Below, piece after piece: positions 25,054-32,881 of a stretch of 42,038 nucleotides of DNA (positions within the stretch are counted from its first letter, which is position 1; every line of letters begins with the position of its first letter). The DNA is from Filomicrobium sp. (lineage in GTDB: Bacteria; Pseudomonadota; Alphaproteobacteria; Rhizobiales; Hyphomicrobiaceae), in contig NZGY01000158.1 of NCBI GenBank assembly GCA_002689605.1, forward strand, positions 20,991 to 63,028, given 5' to 3'. Both the position numbers and the translations under genes were made by a program. The notes below the pieces were generated by a model, which had not been told where the DNA came from, ran no database searches, and saw only the letters and a program-made list of their open reading frames with translations.

Positions 25054-25614
25054 ATGAGCGGACCATCAGACACCGATCTCATCAAACGTATCGCCAACCA
25101 GGACCAGACTGCGGTCGAAGTTCTGTATGGGCGATATCAGGTCCGGGTGTTCCGGTTCATCCTGAGGTTGGTCAAATCCGAGGCTGTTGCCGAGGAACTG
25201 GCCAACGAGGTGTTCATGGAGGTTTGGCGCAATGCATCGCGCTTCGAAGGACGATCATCGCTGTCGAGTTGGATTTTGGGCATCGCCCACAATCGCTCTA
25301 TCAGCTCGCTGCGTAAGCGGCGTGAGTCCGAAATGGATGACGATGCAGCGGGCGCCATTCCTGATGATGCAGACAACCCGGAAGTCGTCGCACAGAAGAC
25401 CGACAAAGGTGCACTCCTTAGGGCGTGCATGGAGCGGCTCTCAGACGAGCACAAGACGATCATTGATCTCGTTTACTATCACGAGATATCGATTGCCGAA
25501 GTGTCCGAAACGATCGGTATCCCACAGAACACCGTCAAGACGCGCATGTTCTATGCGCGGAAGAAGTTGTCAGAATTCTTGATGGAGGCAGGTGTTGACC
25601 GCGGCTGGCCATAA
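25054..25614 (+). CDS. ECF-type RNA polymerase sigma factor
   Basis: A 186-residue sigma-70 family protein with region 2 (VEVLYGRYQVRVFRFILRLV through FEGRSSLSSWILGIAHNRSI) and region 4 (MERLSDEHKTIIDLVYYHEI through IPQNTVKTRMFYARKKL). Region 3 is missing, as in ECF sigmas. The track begins at 25024; I prefer the ATG at 25054 (MSGPSDTDLIKRIAN). The next gene, 43 bases downstream, is a membrane anti-sigma factor, and an exported subtilase follows. The trio is probably regulated together. The signal that activates it is unknown; cell envelope or protein stress is a fair guess. Confidence 0.93.
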   Translation: MSGPSDTDLIKRIANQDQTAVEVLYGRYQVRVFRFILRLVKSEAVAEELANEVFMEVWRNASRFEGRSSLSSWILGIAHNRSISSLRKRRESEMDDDAAGAIPDDADNPEVVAQKTDKGALLRACMERLSDEHKTIIDLVYYHEISIAEVSETIGIPQNTVKTRMFYARKKLSEFLMEAGVDRGWP

Positions 25615-25657
25615 TTGAACGTAAGATCAAATGGTTGCCGTTGCACACGGAAGCGCA

Positions 25658-26350
25658 ATGACCGATACGATCGAAAAATTCTCCGAGCGCGAAGAGATTG
25701 AAATGCTCTTGCCATGGTACGAGTCCGGCACACTTGATCCTGCCGACTTCGAACGCGTGGAACGCTATCTCGAGGCACATCCTGAGATGCAATCACAGCT
25801 TGAGCTTGTCGGGGATGAGCGGTTTGAAACGACCATTGCCAACGAGATGCTGGGTGCTCCATCACCAGGTGCGCTCGACAAACTGCGCGCATCCATTGCA
25901 GCTGAAACGCCTGCACCATCTCGCCTTGCTAGTGCCGGCAAGAGCATTTGGCAGGAAATTGCAAACCTATTCACAAGCCCGACTCCTCGTGCCGTGCAGT
26001 TTGCCGGCATCGCGGCCGCGCTGGTTCTGATGCTTCAGGCCGGCGTGATCGGTAGCCTCTGGCAGACGCCAACGAGTGGTGGTGCTCCGCAAGGGACATA
26101 TGCAACCGCCAGCGGTGAAGAAGGCAAAGGCTTCAGCGTGATTGTGCGATTTGCACCGACGGCCACGACTGATGCAATCGCAAAAGCCCTCAGCCCCCTG
26201 AGGGGTCAGATCATTTCTGGTCCTAAACCAGGCGGCATGTTCGAAGTCAAATTTGAGCTGGAAAAAGACAGTAAAGAAGCTCGCACTGCTGTAATCGAAC
26301 AACTCAAGTCGAACAAAACATCAGTCTTGCTCGTTTTGCCGAAGGGTTAA
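25658..26350 (+). CDS. Membrane anti-sigma factor
   Basis: A 230-residue protein. The cytoplasmic N-terminal part (EEIEMLLPWYESGTLDPADFERVERYL) resembles anti-sigma domains, but the zinc-binding HxxxCxxC is absent. One membrane segment lies at about 113-134 (VQFAGIAAALVLMLQAGVIG). The periplasmic part, about 154-230, reads FSVIVRFAPTATTDAIAKAL and FEVKFELEKDSKEARTAVIE, a beta-alpha-beta-beta-alpha-beta pattern like the ferredoxin-like fold of subtilase propeptides. The ATG at 25658 follows CGGAAG. It should hold the ECF sigma at the membrane; the periplasmic domain may be read by the neighbouring subtilase (inference). Confidence 0.82.
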   Translation: MTDTIEKFSEREEIEMLLPWYESGTLDPADFERVERYLEAHPEMQSQLELVGDERFETTIANEMLGAPSPGALDKLRASIAAETPAPSRLASAGKSIWQEIANLFTSPTPRAVQFAGIAAALVLMLQAGVIGSLWQTPTSGGAPQGTYATASGEEGKGFSVIVRFAPTATTDAIAKALSPLRGQIISGPKPGGMFEVKFELEKDSKEARTAVIEQLKSNKTSVLLVLPKG

Positions 26351-26478
26351 CCTTCCTTCGCGATTATCTGGTAAGATTTTTTCTGTTATGATGGAGAATA
26401 TTCTGTCGTATTGATCAGCGAACGTATGTTTTGCAGCACAATACGGTAGCCCAGGCCCATTTAACGAAAGTGAAGGCC

Positions 26479-28401
26479 ATGCGTCAGCTCAAAGCCATTA
26501 GTTTCAGTGTTTTCGTTCTAGTTGCCACTTTGATTTGGCAGGGTAGCGCAATTGCAGCCGTCACAAACCGCACTCCGGACGGCATTGCTGCAGAAAAGAT
26601 CGGCTCAGTAAGCCCCTATCTCAAAATTCTTGAAAGCAAGACTTCGAAAGAGAATTTGGTCCGCGTCGCTGGCGACAACGGCAGATATGGCAAGTCCGGC
26701 GGTCGAAGCGGTGGCGGCGGCGTCGCGATTGGCGTCGGCATCGCCGTTGGCATTGCTTCTATCAGCGCCATCCAACGGCAGAAAGAGGCTGAGCGACGCA
26801 AGAAGGCGCGCGATCGCCGCCGTGCCCGCGCAAAAAAAGCTCGGGAGAAGAGGCGCCAGCAGGCTGCGCGCAAAAAGAAGCGCGAAGAACAACGCCGCAA
26901 GGCCGCCGCCAAGCGTAAGCGTGAGCAGGCTAAGAATCGCCGTCTCGCTCGTGAACGCGCACGCAAAGCACGTGAGCGGAAGGCACGCCTGGAGGAACAG
27001 CGTCGTCAGCGTGAAGAACAGAACAGAGTTGCAGACCGCTACCCTAATGACAAAGAAACGGGTCCGGAACATAAGGGTGAAGACCGCAAGCCGGGCGTAC
27101 AAATAGGTATTACGGTACCGGTGGTCCCGCTGCCTGGTGTTGATACGCGTGAACCTGTCATTCCACCTGAAGATGCCAATCCGCAAAGTCCTCCGCGCAA
27201 GTTTGGCCAGAACCCACCTGCGCGCCAGCAGCCGCCATTGCGGTCTCCGCCGCCGGCTCCGGCTGTTGCTGCCGCGAACGATCTTTATTGGCCGCGCGAA
27301 GTCGTTGTCGAAATCGACCGGTTCCAGCCCTCATCGGCCGATGAGGCAATTGCTCAGGACTACAGCATTAGCCGTTTGTCCAGTGACACAAATGCTTTGA
27401 TTGGAAGTCGGTTTGTTCACTACCGGATTCCCGATAGCCGGACAGCTGACAGGGTGATTGCTGCTCTGCTGAACGATAACCGCGTCTTGTTCGCTCAACG
27501 CAACAATCGCTATGTGGTGAACCAGCAGGGCTATACAAAAACTGCAGCGTCTTCAGGCCTGCAGTACGCGCTGGCCAAAATCAGACTGGCAAGCGCGCAT
27601 GCGGTAGCACAAGGCCAAGGCGTTAGAGTTGCCGTTATCGACTCAGGCATTGACCGGGAGCATACGGATCTTAAGCAAGGAATTACTGCTCACTACGATG
27701 CAGCGCCTAAGAAAGGCGTCGCCATCGACGCGCATGGTACGGCTATCGCCGGCATCATTCGCGCCAATGGTCTGGCCAAAGGTGTTGCGCCGCAAGCCGA
27801 CATCCTATCTGTACGCGCTTTCTACAAAGAGGCCAGTCAGAAGTCAGCACATTCGAGCACAATCATCCTGCTTCGCGCGATGGACTGGGTCGCCGCCAAG
27901 CGCGCGAATGTGGTCAATATGAGTTTTGCCGGTGCGAAAGATCCGTCACTTGGACGGGCTATCGACAAGCTGCTTGAGCGCAAGGTTCATCTCGTTGGCG
28001 CAGGTGGCAACAACGGACCTGACGCACCAGAAGCATTTCCAGCTGCGTATGATGGTGTGATTGCGGTTACGGCGACAGACACAGACGACAAGCTCTATAC
28101 AAAGGCCAACCGCGGTAAGTACATCGAACTTGCAGCTCCCGGCGTTGATGTGTTCGTTGTTGCACCTAAGGGCACCCACAGCTTCTCAACGGGTACGTCC
28201 ATGGCAGCGGCGCATGTGTCAGGGCTTATCGCGCTTATCGTGCAGCAACGCCGCAATATCGATCAGCAAGCGGTGAGAAGCATTCTGACCTCCACCGCAA
28301 TAGATCTCGGTAAGCCTGGTTATGATGCCGAGTATGGTGCTGGTCGCGTTGATGCGCAGGCGCTGATACAGGCTGGTACCAAGACGCTGGCTGGCAAGTA
28401 A
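26479..28401 (+). CDS. Exported S8 family serine peptidase (subtilase) with a long Arg/Lys-rich helix
   Basis: A 640-residue subtilase. Residues 1-27 form a signal peptide ending SAIAA. A Gly-rich and hydrophobic stretch (GGGGVAIGVGIAVGIASI) follows, then at about 100-183 an extremely basic helical region of Arg, Lys, Ala, Glu and Gln, then a Pro-rich linker, a propeptide-like domain (about 270-355), and the protease domain with D388 (VAVIDSGID), H419 (DAHGTAIAGII) and S574 (GTSMAAAHVSGL). The basic region may bind DNA, lipopolysaccharide or peptidoglycan. The Gly-rich stretch could insert in the membrane. It follows the sigma and anti-sigma genes in the same direction. The track's start at 26431 lies before the signal peptide. 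Confidence 0.9.
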   Translation: MRQLKAISFSVFVLVATLIWQGSAIAAVTNRTPDGIAAEKIGSVSPYLKILESKTSKENLVRVAGDNGRYGKSGGRSGGGGVAIGVGIAVGIASISAIQRQKEAERRKKARDRRRARAKKAREKRRQQAARKKKREEQRRKAAAKRKREQAKNRRLARERARKARERKARLEEQRRQREEQNRVADRYPNDKETGPEHKGEDRKPGVQIGITVPVVPLPGVDTREPVIPPEDANPQSPPRKFGQNPPARQQPPLRSPPPAPAVAAANDLYWPREVVVEIDRFQPSSADEAIAQDYSISRLSSDTNALIGSRFVHYRIPDSRTADRVIAALLNDNRVLFAQRNNRYVVNQQGYTKTAASSGLQYALAKIRLASAHAVAQGQGVRVAVIDSGIDREHTDLKQGITAHYDAAPKKGVAIDAHGTAIAGIIRANGLAKGVAPQADILSVRAFYKEASQKSAHSSTIILLRAMDWVAAKRANVVNMSFAGAKDPSLGRAIDKLLERKVHLVGAGGNNGPDAPEAFPAAYDGVIAVTATDTDDKLYTKANRGKYIELAAPGVDVFVVAPKGTHSFSTGTSMAAAHVSGLIALIVQQRRNIDQQAVRSILTSTAIDLGKPGYDAEYGAGRVDAQALIQAGTKTLAGK

Positions 28402-28662
28402 TCGATATTGTCGCAGACCGCGTCAAACGATGCTGGGCTGCGATGGACCGCGACTAGAAACCGGTCCTGAGCCCGTCGCGCAACTGTCTCTCGCTTATTG
28501 TAATTCCTAGATAATTTTGACGACTGCACCAGCAAACAGTCGAACCGTATTCGCTTGGCATTTACGGTAAAAGTGGCCTGCAACCAGGCAATGCTTTCCG
28601 CGCTCACATTTTCTTGCTGAGGCGTGAACCTTTTTGGTGGTCAGGGCTACCCATTTACGCAA

Positions 28663-28797
28663 TGCAAGCAAGTGTTTCGGTTTCCTCCCGCCATGAGTTT
28701 GCAGCCACCGACCTAAACACTCCCTCCCCGTCGTGGTCGGCGGTCGCCTGAAGACCTCGGTGGCCAGCTCCCCTCCCCGCCACCGGGTCCATTTTTT
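28663..28797 (+). ncRNA. Candidate small RNA with three hairpins exposing C-rich anti-Shine-Dalgarno loops
   Basis: The 444-base gap between the subtilase and the prenyl synthase holds three successive hairpins. Hairpin 1 (arms 28668-28673 and 28697-28702, weak, with G-U pairs) has CCTCCCGCC in its loop. Hairpin 2 (28705-28713 with 28735-28743, eight of nine pairs) has CTCCCTCCCC. Hairpin 3 (28753-28789) has CTCCCCTCCCC and is followed by T6. Alphaproteobacterial trans-acting RNAs of the NfeR1/alpha-r14 and CcsR/cuckoo type carry such CCUCCUCCC-like loops that pair with ribosome binding sites. The 5' end and promoter are not identified. No protein-coding signal was seen in 28402-28845. Confidence 0.55.
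28753..28797 (+). terminator. Strong Rho-independent terminator
   Basis: The stem GACC-(t)-CGGTGGC pairs with GCCACCG-GGTC: eleven base pairs with one bulged T and a 14-base C-rich loop, followed by CA and six T. It would end the candidate small RNA, or a read-through transcript from the subtilase gene 350 bases upstream. It lies about 50 bases before the end of the convergent prenyl synthase gene. Confidence 0.8.
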
Positions 28798-28845
28798 CTC
28801 GCATCCCGCAGCATTAGTTTACGTGGTCGTGCCGTCGTCAGGGCC

Positions 28846-29748
28846 TTAGCTCTTTCGCGAACTCACGAACCTGGCCGCCTGCTTCAGGATTTCGGCGCGC
28901 TCTCCGAATTCCGCAACAGCGGCGAGTGCTGATGCCTCTGCGGCAGCCAATTCGGCTCTGGCCTGATCGATACCGAGAATACCAACCAGCGTAGCCTTGC
29001 CAGCATCGGCATCCTTGCCGGTTGCTTTGCCCACGACCTCAGGATCGCCCTCGACATCGAGTAAGTCGTCTGAAATCTGAAACGCGAGGCCGATATGGGT
29101 GCCATAGTCTGTCAGCGCGGCCAGCTGGCTCTCATCGGCGCCACCAAGAATACCACCTGCCTCACAAGCGAACTTGAGAAGCGCGCCAGTCTTCATACCC
29201 TGCATGCGGCGGATGTAAGCATCGTCAGGCTGGGCTGGCTCACCTCGCTTGTCGCTTGAGAGATCAAGGTACTGTCCACCAACCATGCCGACTGCACCGG
29301 AAGCCACGGCCAATCTTGAAACAAGCTTTGATTGTATCTCCGGTGCTGTGCCGCTTACGGGCCGGCTGATAATCTCGAAGGCCAAGGTCAGCAGTGCATC
29401 GCCGACGAGAATTGCAGTCCAATCATCAAATTCAGCCCAGACGGTAGGCTTACCGCGCCGCAACTTATCGTTGTCCATAGCCGGTAGATCGTCGTGCACC
29501 AGCGAGTAGGAGTGCAAGCACTCCAGCGCAGCGGCCGCGGGCATTGCAGTTGCTTCAGCGACACCAAAAAGTTGCGCGCACTTCACAACCAGAAATGGAC
29601 GGAATCGCTTGCCGCCCGCCAACAGACCATGTCGCATCGCATCGGCCAAGCGGGGCGGGACGCTTGGCATACTATCGATCTCGCGCGCAAGCACCGCTTC
29701 GGTCCGATCAGCCAACAATTGCAACTGAGCTACGAATTCTGTTGTCAT
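28846..29748 (-). CDS. ispA: Short-chain (E)-polyprenyl diphosphate synthase (farnesyl/geranylgeranyl type)
   Basis: A 300-residue trans-prenyl synthase that joins isopentenyl diphosphate to allylic diphosphates for ubiquinone, undecaprenol and hopanoid precursors. The first Asp-rich motif is DDLPAMD (D86 to D92, the bacterial DDx4D form) after LECLHSYSLVH, and the second is FQISDDLLDVEGD. GGKRFRPFLV supplies the diphosphate-binding Arg and Lys residues. The track start at 29970 gives 74 spurious residues; the ATG at 29748 follows AGAGG and opens MTTEFVAQLQLL. In many alphaproteobacteria ispA sits beside xseB and dxs; here it is divergent from a broken mtgA instead. Chain length cannot be fixed by eye, so the symbol is tentative. 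Confidence 0.9.
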   Translation of the reverse strand: MTTEFVAQLQLLADRTEAVLAREIDSMPSVPPRLADAMRHGLLAGGKRFRPFLVVKCAQLFGVAEATAMPAAAALECLHSYSLVHDDLPAMDNDKLRRGKPTVWAEFDDWTAILVGDALLTLAFEIISRPVSGTAPEIQSKLVSRLAVASGAVGMVGGQYLDLSSDKRGEPAQPDDAYIRRMQGMKTGALLKFACEAGGILGGADESQLAALTDYGTHIGLAFQISDDLLDVEGDPEVVGKATGKDADAGKATLVGILGIDQARAELAAAEASALAAVAEFGERAEILKQAARFVSSRKS

Positions 29749-29916
29749 GCCTCTGCCTGTCGTTTGGGCCTGTCGTGTGGGCTGCCGCGTTTTCTCGCAA
29801 GAGCCAGAATGCAGAAGGTCTGCTAAACCAACAAGGCTTCGTCGAGAGCCTGATCGTCTCAGCTGGCAACACATTCTGGCTTTGACTGCATACAGCGGCG
29901 CTTGTAGGCAAACCGC

Positions 29917-30616
29917 GTGGATGACTTGAGAGTAGGTAGTCGGGCTGTGAACTCCGCCGATAGGCAACAACCAACCGGAGCGATCACCTTTGCAACTAGC
30001 TGCCTGGGTGACGCCATTTACTACGGGAGCCGTTTCCTGATCATTGCGGGTACTGTCTTTGTCGGTGCTGTTCTCGTCCTATTGCTCGTTTTTCGATTTG
30101 TTGACCCGCCAGCATCGTCAGTCATGTTGCAGCACTGGCTGAGTGGCCAACGCGTGCAGCAGACGTGGGTCTCGTTGGATCGTATCTCGCCTAATCTGCA
30201 GCGCGCAGTTGTGGCTTCTGCAGATGCCAAGTTCTGCAAACATTTTGGCCTCGATCTGGGTGAGCTAGCATTCGTTATTCGGCAGGCAAAGAAACGGATC
30301 GTTGGATGTGCGCGGCGCAAGCACCATCACAATGCAGGTCTCACGCAACCTTTTCCTGTGGCAAGGCAAATCGTTACTTCGGAAGGGGATGGAAATCGCC
30401 ATCGCTCCAATGATGGAATTCGTCTGGCCAAAGTCGAGAATTCTTGAGGTTTACCTCAATATTGCCGAATGGGGGCCTGGGGTCTATAGAGCGGAAGCAG
30501 CAGCCAATACCCACTTCAAGAGGACCGCCCGGCAACTCAACCGGTCGCAAGCTGCCTTAATGGCGGCGTCTTTGCCCAATCCACGGCTCCGACGGTCAAG
30601 TGCGCCCAATTCGTGA
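29917..30616 (+). pseudogene. mtgA: mtgA: monofunctional peptidoglycan glycosyltransferase, frameshifted and lacking the catalytic Glu
   Basis: The first part has one membrane helix (FLIIAGTVFVGAVLVLLLVFRF) and the GT51 motif region SLDRISPNLQRAVVASADAKFCKHFGLD. The catalytic Glu of GT51 (SEDxxF) is Ala here (codon GCA for GAA). The reading then shifts near 30285-30305 and continues in another frame with DVRGASTITMQVSRNLFLW, RKGMEIAIAPMMEFVWPKSR and ILEVYLNIAEWGPGVYRAEA. The C-terminus is a little short. Frameshift plus active-site loss argue for real decay. Intact MtgA polymerises lipid II in the periplasm and is dispensable where other glycosyltransferases exist. rpmF lies downstream, a common alphaproteobacterial order. 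Confidence 0.85.
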
Positions 30617-30910
30617 CTCAAACGAAAATCGCGGCGTCTGCGTAAGCGATCCGCAGCACTCTCATCTCTGATAACGTGTTTAGAAGAGCGTTCAGGTCGC
30701 GGCTCGTAACGTCTGGCATTTTTTCCAGAAAACCGGTATAAGCCCGCAAAGTCTAATCATCGAGATCATAGGATCCACACGTCCACAGATCCCGACACCG
30801 TTAATCAATCGACGAACCCATCTGGATCGCGTCGTACAGGAACCACCTGGAAGACCGCCAACAGATGTTAATATATCAATGGGTTAGTCACCAGAAGACG
30901 AGAATAAAAA

Positions 30911-31096
30911 ATGGCTGTTCCTAAGCGCAAAACGTCCCCGATGAAACGCGGCTTCCGCCGCTCCGCAGATGCTCTAAAGCAACCCACATATGTAGAAGAT
31001 AAGGAAAGCGGTGAGCGCCGCAGACCACATCATATCGACCTAAAAACTGGCAAATACCGCGGCATGCAGGTTCTGGAACCGCAGGAAGACGCATAA
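30911..31096 (+). CDS. rpmF: Ribosomal protein bL32
   Basis: A 61-residue bL32 of alphaproteobacterial type: [20 protein letters not shown] at the start, then [26 protein letters not shown] and [13 protein letters not shown]. The zinc-binding Cys residues found in some other groups are absent, as usual in alphas. The small basic protein is part of the 50S subunit near the peptidyl transferase exit. The 294-base stretch before it probably contains its promoter; no clear boxes could be picked out. The mtgA remnant lies upstream. Confidence 0.97.
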   Translation: MAVPKRKTSPMKRGFRRSADALKQPTYVEDKESGERRRPHHIDLKTGKYRGMQVLEPQEDA

Positions 31097-31186
31097 TTAT
31101 TTGCATGAGATGAGCAAAAGATCGATCGATCTGCGCCACATTCGAAGATTACCCAACATTAGTCCTTGCTAGACCAGAGGTAAGAA

Positions 31187-31594
31187 ATGTCGATCCGAGC
31201 CATCCCACTGCTCATCTTTGTATTCTTGTCCTACAATGCCATCGTACTAGCCGGCGGGTCCAACCCGGACGAAGTACTGCGCCAGGTTGTATTGCCTATT
31301 CCGATGCTGAACGGTCATGTCTGGACCTTCAGTTGGGGTGACCTGGTGATCCTGCTCTTGCTCATAATGCTGTTCGTTGAGCTGCTGAAGGCGACTTATA
31401 CGTCTTCGGCCTCACTCCTCGATCATGGCCTATCGATGCTTGTTTTCGTCGTTTGTCTAATTGAGTTCCTGATGGTGCGTCAGGCGCAGACTTCAGTGTT
31501 CTTCTTTATCGTGGTCGCGACGTTGATAGACGTGATTGCGGGCTACACGATCGGTATTCGCGTGGCGCGACGTGACCTATCTATCGGCGGCTGA
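31187..31594 (+). CDS. Conserved membrane protein with four predicted helices
   Basis: A 135-residue protein with four hydrophobic stretches: IPLLIFVFLSYNAIVLAGG, WGDLVILLLLIMLFVELLKA, GLSMLVFVVCLIEFLMV and SVFFFIVVATLIDVIAGYTIG. The loop between helices 1 and 2 (SNPDEVLRQVVLPIPMLNG) is probably periplasmic. I do not recognise the family by name, and no catalytic motif is visible. TAAGAAATG gives a weak ribosome site. An intrinsic terminator lies 68 bases downstream. Confidence 0.78.
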   Translation: MSIRAIPLLIFVFLSYNAIVLAGGSNPDEVLRQVVLPIPMLNGHVWTFSWGDLVILLLLIMLFVELLKATYTSSASLLDHGLSMLVFVVCLIEFLMVRQAQTSVFFFIVVATLIDVIAGYTIGIRVARRDLSIGG

Positions 31595-31661
31595 TCTGGC
31601 CGGATAGAACGCCGAGACTTGTAGAAAGTGGAGACTTGGCCAATTTGGCCAACTGAATTAG

Positions 31662-31686
31662 GCCCGGCTGAAGAGCTGGGCTTTTT
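31662..31686 (+). terminator. Rho-independent terminator
   Basis: GCCCGGCT-GAAG-AGCTGGGC forms an eight-base-pair stem (one G-T pair) with a four-base loop and is followed by TTTTTC. It ends the transcript of the four-helix membrane protein and perhaps rpmF. Confidence 0.85.
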
Positions 31687-31861
31687 CGTTAAGGATCGCC
31701 GAACTATATTGCGCAGTGTTATGTTCCAGAACGGACCTATTCCGTTGCATTGAAATCAAATTTTATGCGTTGTTAGGGTTTGCACCACTACCGTGTTTCG
31801 GGAATGACCGCGGCCTGTGTTCGGAGGATTCTGCGGTAACTCAATTACACTGTGATGGGAA

Positions 31862-32806
31862 ATGGTAGATAGTCTGCCCACGATCATGGCTCTCTGGCAG
31901 GGCACTTTGGCTGATGGACAGGTTAGGGCAACCGCAAACGTCGTGTCGAAGTCCTCAAGGCAGTCTCAATTGGAAGAAGCAGACGCAAAGACTTTGAAGA
32001 TCATGGCTGCCAGCGATGCGATGAAGCTTGCTGTTGAAGATGCCCAGCGCGCCGGGCCCAAGCTTCATGCTTCTGAGGCCGATGTCGGGATCCCGATTGA
32101 ACAAGCACGCTCTGCGATCTCAAGCGATCGCGTCCACATGGCTCTCCAACCTGTCGTCGACAGCATTACCCGGCAACCTAGGTTCTATGAGTGCCTGATG
32201 CGGTTTGAGGGTACCGATGGACGATATCATTCAGCCGAGAAAACCATTCAGGCAGCTGAAAGCGCAGGTGAGAGTGATCTCGTCGATAAGCGCAGTTTTC
32301 AGTTTGCAATGGAACTTCTCGATGCCCATCGCCACCTCAACTTGTCGCTCAATTTTTCCAGCCCGACATTCTCTGATCCGCTGGCACTCGCCAAGATGTC
32401 AGAAACGCTGTCACGACGACCGGAAATAGCCAAGCGTTTGATAATCGAGGTTACGGAAACAACGGCAATTCAGGATGTGGAGCAGGCGACACGCTTCGTT
32501 ACCACGCTTCAGAAACTTGGTTGTCGCCTCGCAATTGATGATTTTGGCAGTGGTTACACGTCATTCGATATTCTGCAGGCCCTGCCGGTCGATATTGTGA
32601 AAATCGATGGGAGTCTGGTTGTAAACATCAACAAGTACCCGTCACAGAGTGCATTTCTTGAGCGCATGGTAGAGCTGTCGCGGCAGTTGGGCATGGAGAC
32701 TGTGGCAGAGTGGATTACCGACGCGGAGACGGCCAATACACTTTCGGCAAGAGGCGTTGACTACCTTCAAGGATATTACTTCGGCGAACCCGTCGTTCCA
32801 GACTGA
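31862..32806 (+). CDS. EAL domain protein (probable c-di-GMP phosphodiesterase)
   Basis: A 314-residue protein: about 80 N-terminal residues without a recognised domain, then an EAL domain. The name-giving motif is ECLMR (E110) instead of EALLR. The other metal and catalytic positions are present: N164 in SLNFSSPTF, E196 in IEVTET, D226-D227 in AIDDFGSGYTSF, K247 in VKIDGSL and E283 in ETVAEW. Activity is therefore likely, with EAL to ECL as a mild change. No GGDEF domain or membrane helix is seen, so it is cytoplasmic and degrades c-di-GMP to pGpG. A PilZ-domain remnant 7 kb away is the only other c-di-GMP element in the window. Confidence 0.9.
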   Translation: MVDSLPTIMALWQGTLADGQVRATANVVSKSSRQSQLEEADAKTLKIMAASDAMKLAVEDAQRAGPKLHASEADVGIPIEQARSAISSDRVHMALQPVVDSITRQPRFYECLMRFEGTDGRYHSAEKTIQAAESAGESDLVDKRSFQFAMELLDAHRHLNLSLNFSSPTFSDPLALAKMSETLSRRPEIAKRLIIEVTETTAIQDVEQATRFVTTLQKLGCRLAIDDFGSGYTSFDILQALPVDIVKIDGSLVVNINKYPSQSAFLERMVELSRQLGMETVAEWITDAETANTLSARGVDYLQGYYFGEPVVPD

Positions 32807-32881
32807 TCACCAAGCTCTTGGCGCGCTCGATGGATCTGTGAACCCACGCAAACGAGAAATGCCTCAGTTCATATGACCGGA

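Noticed and set aside
26605-27186. 193-residue minus-strand ORF rich in Leu and Phe
   Set aside because: It is the antisense of the Arg/Lys-rich part of the subtilase; complementary AAG and GCG codons produce Leu, Phe and Ala runs. It is not a membrane protein gene.
30700-30760. CTGG-cattttttt-CCAG-like hairpin between mtgA and rpmF as a terminator
   Set aside because: The stem is only four base pairs and the T-run lies in the loop rather than after the stem.
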